This document shows positions 1 to 6,526 of a stretch of DNA of 8,647 nt, piece after piece. A model generated the notes under the pieces. The model was not told the origin of the DNA and did not search any database. It saw only the letters and a program-made list of their open reading frames with translations. The stretch is from an uncultured Eubacteriales bacterium. GTDB taxonomy: Bacteria; Bacillota; Clostridia; Christensenellales; Christensenellaceae. A program made the translations under genes and the position numbers. Numbering within the stretch: position 1 is the first letter of the stretch; every line of letters begins with the position of its first letter. The stretch is from contig CAJJPW010000083.1 in assembly GCA_905193725.1 (NCBI GenBank), positions 1-8,647 on the forward strand. The letters are read 5' to 3'.

Positions 1-450
1 CATGTCCAGACAACGGTAGAAGTTGGCGCCGATGCGATCCATTTTGTTGCAGAAACAAATACGGGGAACACCGTATTTGTCGGCCTGACGCCAGACGGTT
101 TCCGACTGGGGCTCAACGCCTGCAACCGAGTCAAATACCGTAATTGCGCCGTCCAGAACGCGGAGCGAACGCTCAACCTCTACGGTAAAGTCAACGTGAC
201 CCGGCGTATCGATGATGTTAATGCGGTGGTTTTTCCAAAAACAGGTTGTTGCAGCGGAAGTAATGGTAATGCCGCGTTCCTGCTCCTGTTCCATCCAGTC
301 CATGGTGGCGGCGCCGTCATGGGTTTCACCGATTTTATAAGTACGACCAGTATAGTATAAAATACGCTCGGTGGTCGTGGTTTTTCCCGCGTCGATATGG
401 GCCATAATCCCGATGTTTCTGATTTTACTTAAAGGAAAATCTTTAGGCAC
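1..450 (-). CDS. fusA: Elongation factor G, N-terminal 150 residues (cut by window edge)
   Basis: This is the G domain of the ribosomal translocase EF-G, a GTPase that moves tRNA and mRNA through the ribosome after peptide bond formation. Reading from a GTG at 450, the visible 150 residues carry the P-loop AHIDAGKT (17-24), the switch I motif RGITIT (59-64), DTPGH (81-85, with the catalytic-type His85) and the G4 motif NKMD (135-138). The GTG is chosen because AAAGGAGG lies at 464-457, six bases upstream, and because the protein then begins [20 protein letters not shown], as EF-G normally does. It is the last gene seen of the L7Ae-rpsL-rpsG-fusA operon, 85 bases after rpsG. Arginine codon use is odd: of 11 arginines, six are CGT, four CGC and one AGA, whereas rpsL and rpsG use mostly AGA. 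The remaining roughly 540 residues lie outside the window. Confidence 0.97.
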   Translation of the reverse strand, partial: MPKDFPLSKIRNIGIMAHIDAGKTTTTERILYYTGRTYKIGETHDGAATMDWMEQEQERGITITSAATTCFWKNHRINIIDTPGHVDFTVEVERSLRVLDGAITVFDSVAGVEPQSETVWRQADKYGVPRICFCNKMDRIGANFYRCLDM

Positions 451-456
451 TTTATG

Positions 457-464
457 CCTCCTTT
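457..464 (-). promoter_or_regulatory. Ribosome binding site of fusA, fixing the GTG start
   Basis: AAAGGAGG on the minus strand, six bases before the GTG at 450. No ATG at a suitable distance matches the known EF-G N-terminus, so this site decides the start. Confidence 0.85.
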
Positions 465-513
465 CGCAAATAAAGCTTAAAAATTTATATCAAAAAAATT
501 TCTGCAAATACAA

Positions 514-531
514 TTCCCCCCTAGGGGGGAA
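514..531. repeat. 18-bp perfect palindrome in the rpsG-fusA gap
   Basis: TTCCCCCCTAGGGGGGAA is its own reverse complement over all 18 positions, with six C, the centre TA, then six G. On the minus strand it starts five bases after the rpsG stop codon. As RNA it could form a five-pair G:C stem closed by a CTAG loop, but the following bases (GAATTGTATTTGCAG) are not a clean run of T, so it is a poor match to an intrinsic terminator. A later T-rich patch (minus strand AAATTTTTTTG) lies about 15 bases further on. It could be an mRNA processing or stability hairpin, a partial attenuator that lowers fusA expression, or a protein-binding site. The palindrome is certain; its role is unknown. Confidence 0.8.
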
Positions 532-535
532 AGCT

Positions 536-1006
536 TTACCAGCGGTAGTGTGCAAATGCCTTGTTTGCCTCTGCCATTTTATGAGTATCTTCTCTCTTTT
601 TCACACTGGCTCCAGTATTGTTGGCAGCGTCTAAGATTTCGCTTGCCAGCCGTTCTTTCATGGTTCTCTCTCCTCTTTTCTGGGAGTACAGCACCAGCCA
701 ACGGATTCCAAGAGTTTGTCTTCTATCTGGTCTGACTTCAATTGGCACCTGGTAAGTAGCACCACCTACTCTTCTGGCCTTAACCTCTAAAACAGGCATG
801 ATATTTTCCATCGCCGCTTCAAATACTTCTAATGGATCCTTACCTGCTTTTTCTTTAATAATTTCAAATGCATCATAGCATATTCTCTGAGCAGTCCCTC
901 TTTTTCCATCGTACATCACTTGATTGATCAGCTTTGTCACTACAGTGCTACCATAAATAGGGTCTGCAATTACTTCACGTTTGGGAACTCCACCACGTCT
1001 TGGCAT
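536..1006 (-). CDS. rpsG: 30S ribosomal protein S7
   Basis: S7 nucleates assembly of the 3' domain of 16S rRNA and sits in the head of the small subunit next to the E-site tRNA. The 156-residue product has the usual bacterial length and is collinear with the family: it starts [10 protein letters not shown], carries the conserved [20 protein letters not shown] stretch at about 77-96 that includes the beta hairpin, and ends in the family's usual HYRW-type tail. The ATG at 1006 is preceded by AAGGAGG (1020-1014) with a seven-base gap. It lies 38 bases after rpsL. In E. coli S7 represses its operon by binding a structured rpsL-rpsG spacer; this spacer is short and I see no such structure. Eleven of its 16 arginines are AGA. 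Confidence 0.98.
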   Translation of the reverse strand: MPRRGGVPKREVIADPIYGSTVVTKLINQVMYDGKRGTAQRICYDAFEIIKEKAGKDPLEVFEAAMENIMPVLEVKARRVGGATYQVPIEVRPDRRQTLGIRWLVLYSQKRGERTMKERLASEILDAANNTGASVKKREDTHKMAEANKAFAHYRW

Positions 1007-1044
1007 GTTCTTCCCTCCTTTATTCCATTTAATCTCTAAAATTC

Positions 1045-1419
1045 TTATTTCTTAGGTCTCTTTGCGCCATAAAGCGATCTGGACTGTCTTCTATCAGCCA
1101 CGCCAGCTGTATCCAGAGCTCCACGAACGATATGATATCTCACACCAGGTAGGTCCTTCACTCTGCCGCCTCTAATGAGAACAACCGAGTGCTCCTGTAA
1201 ATTGTGTCCAATTCCAGGAATATACGCAGTACCTTCCATTCCATTTGTCAGCTTAACTCTGGCAATTTTTCTCAGTGCAGAGTTTGGCTTTTTTGGTGTC
1301 ATTGTTCTAACAGCAGTACAAACCCCTCTTTTTTGTGGGCATTGTTTTAAAATAGGAGAATTGGATTTCCCCTCCACAGTGGTTCTGCCTTTTCTTACTA
1401 ATTGATTAATTGTAGGCAT
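1045..1419 (-). CDS. rpsL: 30S ribosomal protein S12
   Basis: S12 lies at the decoding centre and controls the accuracy of tRNA selection. The 124-residue product aligns without gaps to the E. coli protein, with the hallmarks PQKRGVCT (28-35), [11 protein letters not shown] (41-51), GHNLQEHS (71-78) and [14 protein letters not shown] (83-96). The positions where streptomycin-resistance changes usually arise, Lys43 and Lys88 (counting Met), are both lysine, so this looks like the drug-sensitive type. Asp89, the residue methylthiolated by RimO in E. coli, is also present. The ATG at 1419 has AAGGAGGTG upstream (1439-1431) with an 11-base gap. It is the second gene of the operon, 79 bases after the L7Ae-like gene. 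Thirteen of its 14 arginines are AGA. Confidence 0.98.
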   Translation of the reverse strand: MPTINQLVRKGRTTVEGKSNSPILKQCPQKRGVCTAVRTMTPKKPNSALRKIARVKLTNGMEGTAYIPGIGHNLQEHSVVLIRGGRVKDLPGVRYHIVRGALDTAGVADRRQSRSLYGAKRPKK

Positions 1420-1498
1420 CCTCTATTTTGCACCTCCTTGGCAATCTTCCAAAAAATAATATATGTTCAAATCCCTCGCAACCCGTATGATAAGGAAT

Positions 1499-1744
1499 TT
1501 ACTTTAAAATTGCAACGCATGCGGCTTTCACATCTATTTTGCACATCTGCCCCAAATCCTTCATATTACTATAGATTTCAATGGGCACATCAAATGCTGC
1601 CGCCTTTTGTTCAATATCATTTTTAATATGCTGCTCTACATCGGCAGCTAAATACACCTTTTGTGCTGTTCCATTTTGTATTGCACGCAGAACTTGTTTT
1701 AGGCCTACTACTTTATTTTCAGCTTCTTCTAAAATGAGATTCAC
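1499..1744 (-). CDS. L7Ae/L30e-family kink-turn RNA-binding protein (YbxF-like)
   Basis: This small protein belongs to the L7Ae/L30e/S12e/Gadd45 fold family. In Bacillus subtilis the homologue at this locus is YbxF, which binds kink-turn RNA and associates with ribosomes. Starting from GTG at 1744 gives 81 residues, the usual size. The N-terminal helix and RNA-binding strand read NKVVGLKQVLRAIQNG (10-25), followed by the core strand KVYLAAD (29-35). The C-terminal segment MKDLGQMCKIDVKAACVAIL matches the family pattern MKxLGxxCxIxVxAAxVAI. A longer reading from a GTG at 1780 is rejected: it adds 12 unfamiliar residues, lacks a ribosome site, and falls at the predicted transcription start. The gene leads the rpsL-rpsG-fusA operon, about 35 bases below its promoter. 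Confidence 0.92.
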   Translation of the reverse strand: MNLILEEAENKVVGLKQVLRAIQNGTAQKVYLAADVEQHIKNDIEQKAAAFDVPIEIYSNMKDLGQMCKIDVKAACVAILK

Positions 1745-1749
1745 CCTCT

Positions 1750-1758
1750 CTCCTTTTT
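1750..1758 (-). promoter_or_regulatory. Ribosome binding site deciding the GTG start of the L7Ae-like gene
   Basis: AAAAAGGAG on the minus strand, five bases before GTG 1744. It lies inside the longer open frame that begins at 1780, so it argues for the shorter 81-residue protein. Confidence 0.85.
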
Positions 1759-1787
1759 CAAACAAACAAGCAAAGCACACGGATTAT

Positions 1788-1817
1788 ATTTTATCATTAG
1801 CAATTCCGCTCTGTCAA
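1788..1817 (-). promoter_or_regulatory. Sigma-A type promoter for the L7Ae-rpsL-rpsG-fusA operon
   Basis: On the minus strand a perfect TTGACA (1817-1812) is followed after 18 bases by TAAAAT (1793-1788), five of six matches to TATAAT, and the bases TGA just before it supply the extended -10 element TGn. Transcription would start near 1782-1779, leaving a leader of about 35 bases before the GTG of the L7Ae-like gene. The -35 box begins seven bases after the stop codon of the upstream gene. No terminator separates them, so read-through from rpoC and the zinc-ribbon gene is also possible. I found no kink-turn in the leader that would suggest autoregulation. Confidence 0.85.
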
Positions 1818-1823
1818 TAGCTT

Positions 1824-2546
1824 TTATGGCTTAATCATGAGGTTTTTTCTCAATTTTTCTTTGGCAAAGCCGACGCGATAACCCGTCTCCTTATTGGGCT
1901 GGAATGCACTCCATCCCAGTGCCTCCATCTTGCGAATCATGCTGTGATCAGCCACATGCAAGATCATCTTCTCCAAGACTTTCTTCTCATAGATTGAGCT
2001 GATCCATTTTCCTACCCCATAGGCCAGTAAGCATAACACGATGATGTACACATAGGCAATGCCCGCATGTTGGTTGGTGAGAAAGTCGGAAACTGCTGGA
2101 ATAAACGCAATGCCTATCCCTATGGCAATGATGATGAGCGCCACAATCCATCTCATCCACTCAACCATGCGAAACCGCTTTTTGCACTCTTTACACACAC
2201 TCATGTGCAGAGGAATGAGCGACCCAACAGAAGAGCGCACTTTCTTACCAAATCCAAAGAACATTCCCTTTTTATACTCTGGCTCTGGATGTACTAAATC
2301 GATCACAGCATACCCTCCATCTGCTTTGTTGGGCTCGCCCTTGCAGAACTGACAGGTTTCACTGGTGTGTACACTGTCAATATCGTTTGGAATGTAGCTG
2401 ATCGTCACTTTCCAATTGTCAAGCATCTGCTGTTTTTCATCATCCTTGAGGTTGGAATTTTTAATGTAACAAAACTCACACCCCTCACTTCCTGCCCAGC
2501 TGCAGATCTCTGTATCCCGAATAGGGCAGTTTTGATCTCTTTCCAC
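1824..2546 (-). CDS. Unrecognised zinc-ribbon protein with two membrane segments
   Basis: I do not recognise this 240-residue protein. Its N-terminal half has eight cysteines in pairs: C7 and C15, C23xxC26, C65xxC68 and C118xxC121, which suggests one or two structural zinc sites, probably zinc ribbons. Two hydrophobic stretches follow at about 133-156 and 162-182, separated by a short loop (TNQHAG), forming a membrane hairpin. By the positive-inside rule (KECKKRFR before it, KW and YEKK after) both ends should be cytosolic. The C-terminal 55 residues are basic and soluble. The start is GTG at 2546, with AAAGGAGG (2564-2557) ten bases upstream. There is no signal peptide or catalytic motif. 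It sits between rpoC and the ribosomal operon, where other Firmicutes normally have no gene, and its stop abuts the next promoter. No convincing promoter of its own is seen, so it may be expressed from rpoBC read-through. It is a genuine gene by its ribosome site and full-length coherent protein; its function is unknown. Confidence 0.85.
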   Translation of the reverse strand: MERDQNCPIRDTEICSWAGSEGCEFCYIKNSNLKDDEKQQMLDNWKVTISYIPNDIDSVHTSETCQFCKGEPNKADGGYAVIDLVHPEPEYKKGMFFGFGKKVRSSVGSLIPLHMSVCKECKKRFRMVEWMRWIVALIIIAIGIGIAFIPAVSDFLTNQHAGIAYVYIIVLCLLAYGVGKWISSIYEKKVLEKMILHVADHSMIRKMEALGWSAFQPNKETGYRVGFAKEKLRKNLMIKP

Positions 2547-2556
2547 TTGACCAATT

Positions 2557-2564
2557 CCTCCTTT
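2557..2564 (-). promoter_or_regulatory. Ribosome binding site of the zinc-ribbon gene
   Basis: AAAGGAGG on the minus strand, ten bases before GTG 2546. It is a near-perfect site and the main support for that start and for translation of the gene. Confidence 0.8.
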
Positions 2565-2586
2565 GTTTCAACAGTCAACGAGGCAA

Positions 2587-2619
2587 GCGGGAGCAGAAAC
2601 TCCCGCCACCTTTATTTTT
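2587..2619 (+). terminator. Hairpin with a T-rich run on the plus strand (possible terminator facing away from the genes)
   Basis: A perfect seven-pair stem GCGGGAG/CTCCCGC with the loop CAGAAA (2587-2606) is followed, after CACC, by TTTATTTTT (2611-2619) on the plus strand. That arrangement resembles an intrinsic terminator for plus-strand transcription, although no plus-strand gene is seen. On the minus strand, the coding direction, the hairpin is preceded by A and followed by TTGCCTCG, so it would not terminate well there. It may instead be a leader hairpin about 20 bases before the ribosome site of the zinc-ribbon gene. The stem is certain, the terminator role weak. Confidence 0.3.
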
Positions 2620-2841
2620 CCTTTCCGGCGTTTTTTGCCAGCTCTACACTTAATCACACAACTACGGCATATATTTTAATTGTGCCAGACTTGCTAGTAG
2701 CTCTCATTCCAATGAGAAAGTACCTCTGCACTCCCAGCCTTTATGTCCACAGCCCTTGTGCCTCTAACTTATGGTTGATAGCAGTCTTAAGGCCACGAAC
2801 ATACACGTACAAGCCGTCCGTCTTGATCACAGTCTACACAC

Positions 2842-2869
2842 TTCCGTAGCCCCCGGTTCCGTAGCCCCC
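2842..2869. repeat. Two-copy direct repeat at the rpoC stop codon
   Basis: The 13-base unit TTCCGTAGCCCCC occurs at 2842-2854 and again at 2857-2869, a period of 15 bases with GG between. The second copy ends on the first base of the rpoC stop codon read on the plus strand (CTA, 2869-2871). Because the period is a multiple of three, the frame beyond the stop reads GATEP then GATEV. It looks like a small local duplication. Confidence 0.8.
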
Positions 2870-5800
2870 TATTCGATAACCTCTTCTCGGCTTGTATCCA
2901 GCTGTTCTAAGATGTCCTGATTGGGGACATTCTTCACTACGCTGATGTTCTTGTAGCACTTCATGCCCGTGCCCGCAGGAATGAGCTTACCGATGATGAT
3001 GTTCTCCTTCAGGCCGATGAGCGGATCCACCTTGCCTTTGATGGCTGCTTCGGTGAGCACACGAGTGGTCTCCTGGAAGGAGGCTGCCGACAAGAACGAA
3101 TCTGTGGATAGCGAAGCCTTGGTGATACCTAAGAGCACACGGGATGCTGTAGCCAGCCGTTTGCCCTCTGCCTGTGCCTTTTTATTCTCCGCCTCAAAGG
3201 TAAAGATATCCACCAAGTCGCCATGGAGCATATCCGTCTCCCCAGCGTCCTCGATCTTACACTTTTTCAGCATCTGCCGCACGATGATCTCAATATGCTT
3301 ATCTGAGATCTCCACACCTTGCAGCCGGTAAACCATTTGCACTTCTTTGATCATATATGCCTGCACGCCTTTGACACCTTTGATCTTCAAGATGTCGTTG
3401 GGGTTGATGGAACCTTCTGTCAGTTCATCGCCTGCTTCAATTACATCTCCCTCCATCACCTTGAGCCGAGACCCATAGGGGATGGTGTAGCTCTTGGCCT
3501 CTCCACCTTCGCTGGTCACGATGACCTCCCGCTTCTTCTTGGTGTCACTAATAGAGATTCTGCCGGCAATTTCACTGATAATCGCAAGGCCCTTTGGCTT
3601 TCTGGCCTCAAACAGCTCCTCAACACGGGGAAGACCCTGTGTGATATCGTCTCCTGCAACACCGCCTGTGTGGAAGGTACGCATGGTAAGCTGGGTACCT
3701 GGTTCGCCGATGGACTGTGCTGCAATGACGCCCACTGCTTCGCCAATGTTGACCAATTGGCCTGTGGCCATGTTGGCGCCATAACATTTGGCACATACGC
3801 CGTTTTCGCTCTTACAGGTGAGCACCGAGCGGATGTGTACTTTGGTAATGCCCGCATTTACGATCTTTCTAGCCATTTCGCCAGTGATGAGCTCGTTTGC
3901 GCTGCAAATCAGTTCACCTGTCTCTGGGTGATGAATATCATCCACCGAGACTCTGCCTCTAATTCTATCCTCTAACGGCTCTACGATTTCCTTGCCGTTT
4001 CTAATATCCTCAACGTAAATGCCCTGGATGGCCTCGCCTCTGCCAGCAAAGCAGTCGTCCTCTCTCACAATTACGTTGTGAGAAACGTCTACCAATCTTC
4101 TGGTCAGATATCCAGAGTCTGCCGTTCTCAGCGCGGTATCCGCCAGACCTTTTCTGGCACCGTGGGTGGAGATGAAGAACTCCAGCGCTGTCAGGCCTTC
4201 CCGGAAGTTCGCCCGGATAGGGATTTCGATGATCTCACCATTTGGATCCGCCATCAATCCACGCATTCCCGCCAGCTGACGGATCTGGTTTGTGGATCCA
4301 CGGGCACCAGAGTTAGCCATCATGAAGATGGGGTTGAAGGGATCCAAGCTCTCCATCAGAGCCTTTGTAACTTCTTTCGTCGTCCGATCCCACACCTTAA
4401 TGGCACTGTCTTTCTTTTCCTTTTCTGTGAGCAAGCCTCTCTTAAACTGTCTTTCCAGCTTTACAACTTCTTTTTCTGCCGCATCTATGAGCTCTTTTTT
4501 CTTCTCTGGCACGATGATATCAGACACGCTGACGGTAATCGCACCAATGGTGGAGTAGTGGAAGCCCAGCTTTTTGATGTTGTCCAGTACCTTAGAGGTC
4601 TGAGACGCCCCTAGGTTAGCAAAGCATAGGTCTACCAGTTTGCCCAATTGCTTTTTGTCGATCAGCTGATCCACTTCAAATTTCAGCTCGTTTTCCGGCT
4701 TGCTTCTATCTAAATATCCCAAATTCTGAGGAATCGCGCTGTTGAAGATCACACGCCCAGCTGTGGTCTTGATAATGCCGGTTTTCATCTCTCCATTGAC
4801 TTCTTTGGTCACGCGGATGTTGACCAAAGCCTGCAGGGAGATATTTCCCGTGCTGTACGCCATGATGGCCTCATCGGGGTTGGCAAAGTAGCTGCCTTCG
4901 CCCTTGGCTCCTTCTCTTATAATGGTCAAGTAGTAAGAGCCAATAACCATGTCCTGGGTCGGGCTCACCACCGGTTTTCCATCCTGTGGCTTTAAGATAT
5001 TGTTGGCCGCCAACATGAGGAAGCGTGCCTCTGCCTGTGCCTCTACCGAAAGAGGCACGTGAACAGCCATTTGGTCACCGTCAAAGTCGGCATTGTATGC
5101 TGTACATACCAGCGGATGCAGTTTGAGCGCACGGCCCTCTACCAAAATGGGCTCAAAAGCCTGAATGCCCAGTCTATGCAGCGTAGGGGCACGGTTGAGC
5201 AGCACAGGATGGCCCTTGATGACCTCTTCCAGTACGTCCCAAACTTCTGGCCGCACTTTTTCCACCATTCTCTTGGCGCTCTTTATGTTGTGGGCATAAT
5301 TGTCCTGCACCAGTTTTTTCATCACAAAAGGCTTGAACAGCTCTAAGGCCATTTCCTTGGGCAGACCACATTGGTACATTTTCAGATCCGGCCCTACCAC
5401 GATAACACTCCGGCCAGAGTAGTCAACACGCTTGCCCAGCAGGTTCTGACGGAACCGACCCTGTTTTCCCCGCAGCATATCCGAGAGGGATTTTAAAGGT
5501 CTGTTTCCCGGGCCTGTTACTGGACGACCTCTTCTGCCGTTGTCAATCAGCGCATCTACTGCCTCTTGAAGCATCCGCTTTTCGTTTCTCACGATGATAT
5601 CCGGTGCTTTCAACTGCAGCAGACGATTGAGACGGTTGTTTCTGTTGATCACCCGCCGATATAGGTCATTCAAATCCGATGTGGCGAATCTGCCACCATC
5701 CAGCTGTACCATAGGCCGCAGTTCAGGAGGAATCACCGGCACCACGTCCAAGATAATCCACTCTGGCTTGTTGTTGGATTTGCGGAAGGCCTCAATCACC

Positions 5801-6435
5801 TCTAAGCGCTTGATGGCCCGAATCCTCTTTTGGCCAGTTGTGGTGTCGATCTCCTTGCGGAGCTCTGCCGCGGATTTGTCCAAATCTATTTTTTTGAGCA
5901 GTTCTTTGACCGCCTCAGCGCCCATGCCCGCTTTAAAGGCATCTTCGCCAAATTTCGCCTGGTACTCCCGCAGCTCCTTGTCTGTCAGCAGCTGCTTATC
6001 TTCCAGTGTGGTCTCTCCTTTGTCAATTACCACAAAAGAGGCAAAATACAGAATTTTCTCCAAAGATCTAGGAGACATATCCAGCAGCAATCCCATTCTG
6101 GAGGGAATTCCCTTAAAGTACCAGATGTGGGATACAGGAGCTGCCAGCTCTATATGCCCCATTCTCTCACGGCGCACCTTGGCTCTTGTGACTTCTACGC
6201 CACATTTGTCACAGATTACGCCCTTGTAACGAACTCTTTTATATTTCCCACAGTGACATTCCCAGTCCTTTGTAGGTCCAAATATCCTCTCACAGAAAAG
6301 CCCGTCCTTTTCTGGCTTTAGTGTGCGGTAGTTGATGGTCTCAGGTTTTTTTACCTCGCCTCTCGACCATTCTCTAATTTTATCCGGCGATGCAAGGCCA
6401 ATTTGCATCGAATCGAAAGTGCTGAGTTCAAACAA
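2869..6435 (-). CDS. rpoC: DNA-directed RNA polymerase subunit beta'
   Basis: Beta' is the larger catalytic subunit of RNA polymerase. From TTG at 6435 the product has 1188 residues, the normal Firmicutes length, beginning [20 protein letters not shown]. The zinc-binding domain has C60, C62, C75 and C78. The catalytic magnesium loop NADFDGD is at 448-454 with Asp450, Asp452 and Asp454. The bridge helix spans about 749-781. A second zinc site is formed by C795, C874, C881 and C884. The trigger loop region carries Met918, Arg919 and His922, and lacks the roughly 190-residue insertion found in E. coli. An upstream TTG at 6462 keeps the frame open but adds nine residues not found in relatives, so the TTG at 6435, six bases after GGGGGAG, is preferred. 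rpoB ends 91 bases upstream with no terminator, so the two are surely co-transcribed. The reading frame is intact throughout. Confidence 0.98.
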   Translation of the reverse strand: MFELSTFDSMQIGLASPDKIREWSRGEVKKPETINYRTLKPEKDGLFCERIFGPTKDWECHCGKYKRVRYKGVICDKCGVEVTRAKVRRERMGHIELAAPVSHIWYFKGIPSRMGLLLDMSPRSLEKILYFASFVVIDKGETTLEDKQLLTDKELREYQAKFGEDAFKAGMGAEAVKELLKKIDLDKSAAELRKEIDTTTGQKRIRAIKRLEVIEAFRKSNNKPEWIILDVVPVIPPELRPMVQLDGGRFATSDLNDLYRRVINRNNRLNRLLQLKAPDIIVRNEKRMLQEAVDALIDNGRRGRPVTGPGNRPLKSLSDMLRGKQGRFRQNLLGKRVDYSGRSVIVVGPDLKMYQCGLPKEMALELFKPFVMKKLVQDNYAHNIKSAKRMVEKVRPEVWDVLEEVIKGHPVLLNRAPTLHRLGIQAFEPILVEGRALKLHPLVCTAYNADFDGDQMAVHVPLSVEAQAEARFLMLAANNILKPQDGKPVVSPTQDMVIGSYYLTIIREGAKGEGSYFANPDEAIMAYSTGNISLQALVNIRVTKEVNGEMKTGIIKTTAGRVIFNSAIPQNLGYLDRSKPENELKFEVDQLIDKKQLGKLVDLCFANLGASQTSKVLDNIKKLGFHYSTIGAITVSVSDIIVPEKKKELIDAAEKEVVKLERQFKRGLLTEKEKKDSAIKVWDRTTKEVTKALMESLDPFNPIFMMANSGARGSTNQIRQLAGMRGLMADPNGEIIEIPIRANFREGLTALEFFISTHGARKGLADTALRTADSGYLTRRLVDVSHNVIVREDDCFAGRGEAIQGIYVEDIRNGKEIVEPLEDRIRGRVSVDDIHHPETGELICSANELITGEMARKIVNAGITKVHIRSVLTCKSENGVCAKCYGANMATGQLVNIGEAVGVIAAQSIGEPGTQLTMRTFHTGGVAGDDITQGLPRVEELFEARKPKGLAIISEIAGRISISDTKKKREVIVTSEGGEAKSYTIPYGSRLKVMEGDVIEAGDELTEGSINPNDILKIKGVKGVQAYMIKEVQMVYRLQGVEISDKHIEIIVRQMLKKCKIEDAGETDMLHGDLVDIFTFEAENKKAQAEGKRLATASRVLLGITKASLSTDSFLSAASFQETTRVLTEAAIKGKVDPLIGLKENIIIGKLIPAGTGMKCYKNISVVKNVPNQDILEQLDTSREEVIE

Positions 6436-6441
6436 TAAACT

Positions 6442-6450
6442 CTCCCCCTT
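6442..6450 (-). promoter_or_regulatory. Ribosome binding site deciding the TTG start of rpoC
   Basis: AAGGGGGAG on the minus strand, six bases before TTG 6435. It lies within the longer open frame from 6462 and so favours the 1188-residue form. The run of five G departs slightly from AAGGAGG. Confidence 0.8.
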
Positions 6451-6526
6451 CTCATATATCAAAATTTTAACCGTTCTTTATCCGGCTGTGTTCTTTTCCT
6501 GCCCTGTGTTTCCTTTCCAATGGCTT

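Larger units (their letters stand above)
2547..2868 (-). other. 322-base spacer between rpoC and the zinc-ribbon gene, no confident gene
   Basis: Nothing here is a confident gene. On the minus strand one frame starting at GTG 2830 (first residues MIKTDGLYVYVRGLK) runs to a stop at 2741, continues in the same frame to a stop at 2654 and again to one at 2612: three short open stretches (29, 28 and 13 codons) with two internal stops. No ribosome site precedes it. The region also has short inverted repeats: TCTCATT/AATGAGA with two bases between (2702-2717), GGCA/TGCC around an A/T-rich loop on the minus strand, and the hairpin at 2587-2606. A tandem repeat marks the rpoC end. It could be the remnant of a small inserted element, a structured leader RNA for the downstream gene, or plain spacer. 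No clear promoter or minus-strand terminator is visible. Confidence 0.6.

Noticed and set aside
1420..1498. A possible second promoter before rpsL (TTGCGA and TATTTT on the minus strand)
   Set aside because: Both boxes match consensus at only four of six positions and the gap is ordinary A/T-rich spacer; the upstream promoter at 1817-1788 explains the operon.
1745..1782. Possible kink-turn in the leader of the L7Ae-like gene for self-regulation
   Set aside because: The leader is only about 35 bases and shows no pair of stems flanking a GA/AG internal loop.
2367..2849. A 160-codon open frame on the plus strand covering the spacer and the 5' part of the zinc-ribbon gene
   Set aside because: It overlaps the zinc-ribbon gene on the opposite strand, shows no ribosome site or recognisable domain, and its composition is that of an antisense shadow, with no promoter seen.
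2547..2868. Promoter of its own for the zinc-ribbon gene
   Set aside because: A TAAAAT on the minus strand near 2668-2673 has no -35 box at a suitable distance, and TTGTAC near the rpoC end has no good -10 box.
3319..3975. Long plus-strand open frames opposite rpoC, the longest 218 codons
   Set aside because: They lie entirely inside the well conserved rpoC gene and have no family resemblance or translation signals.
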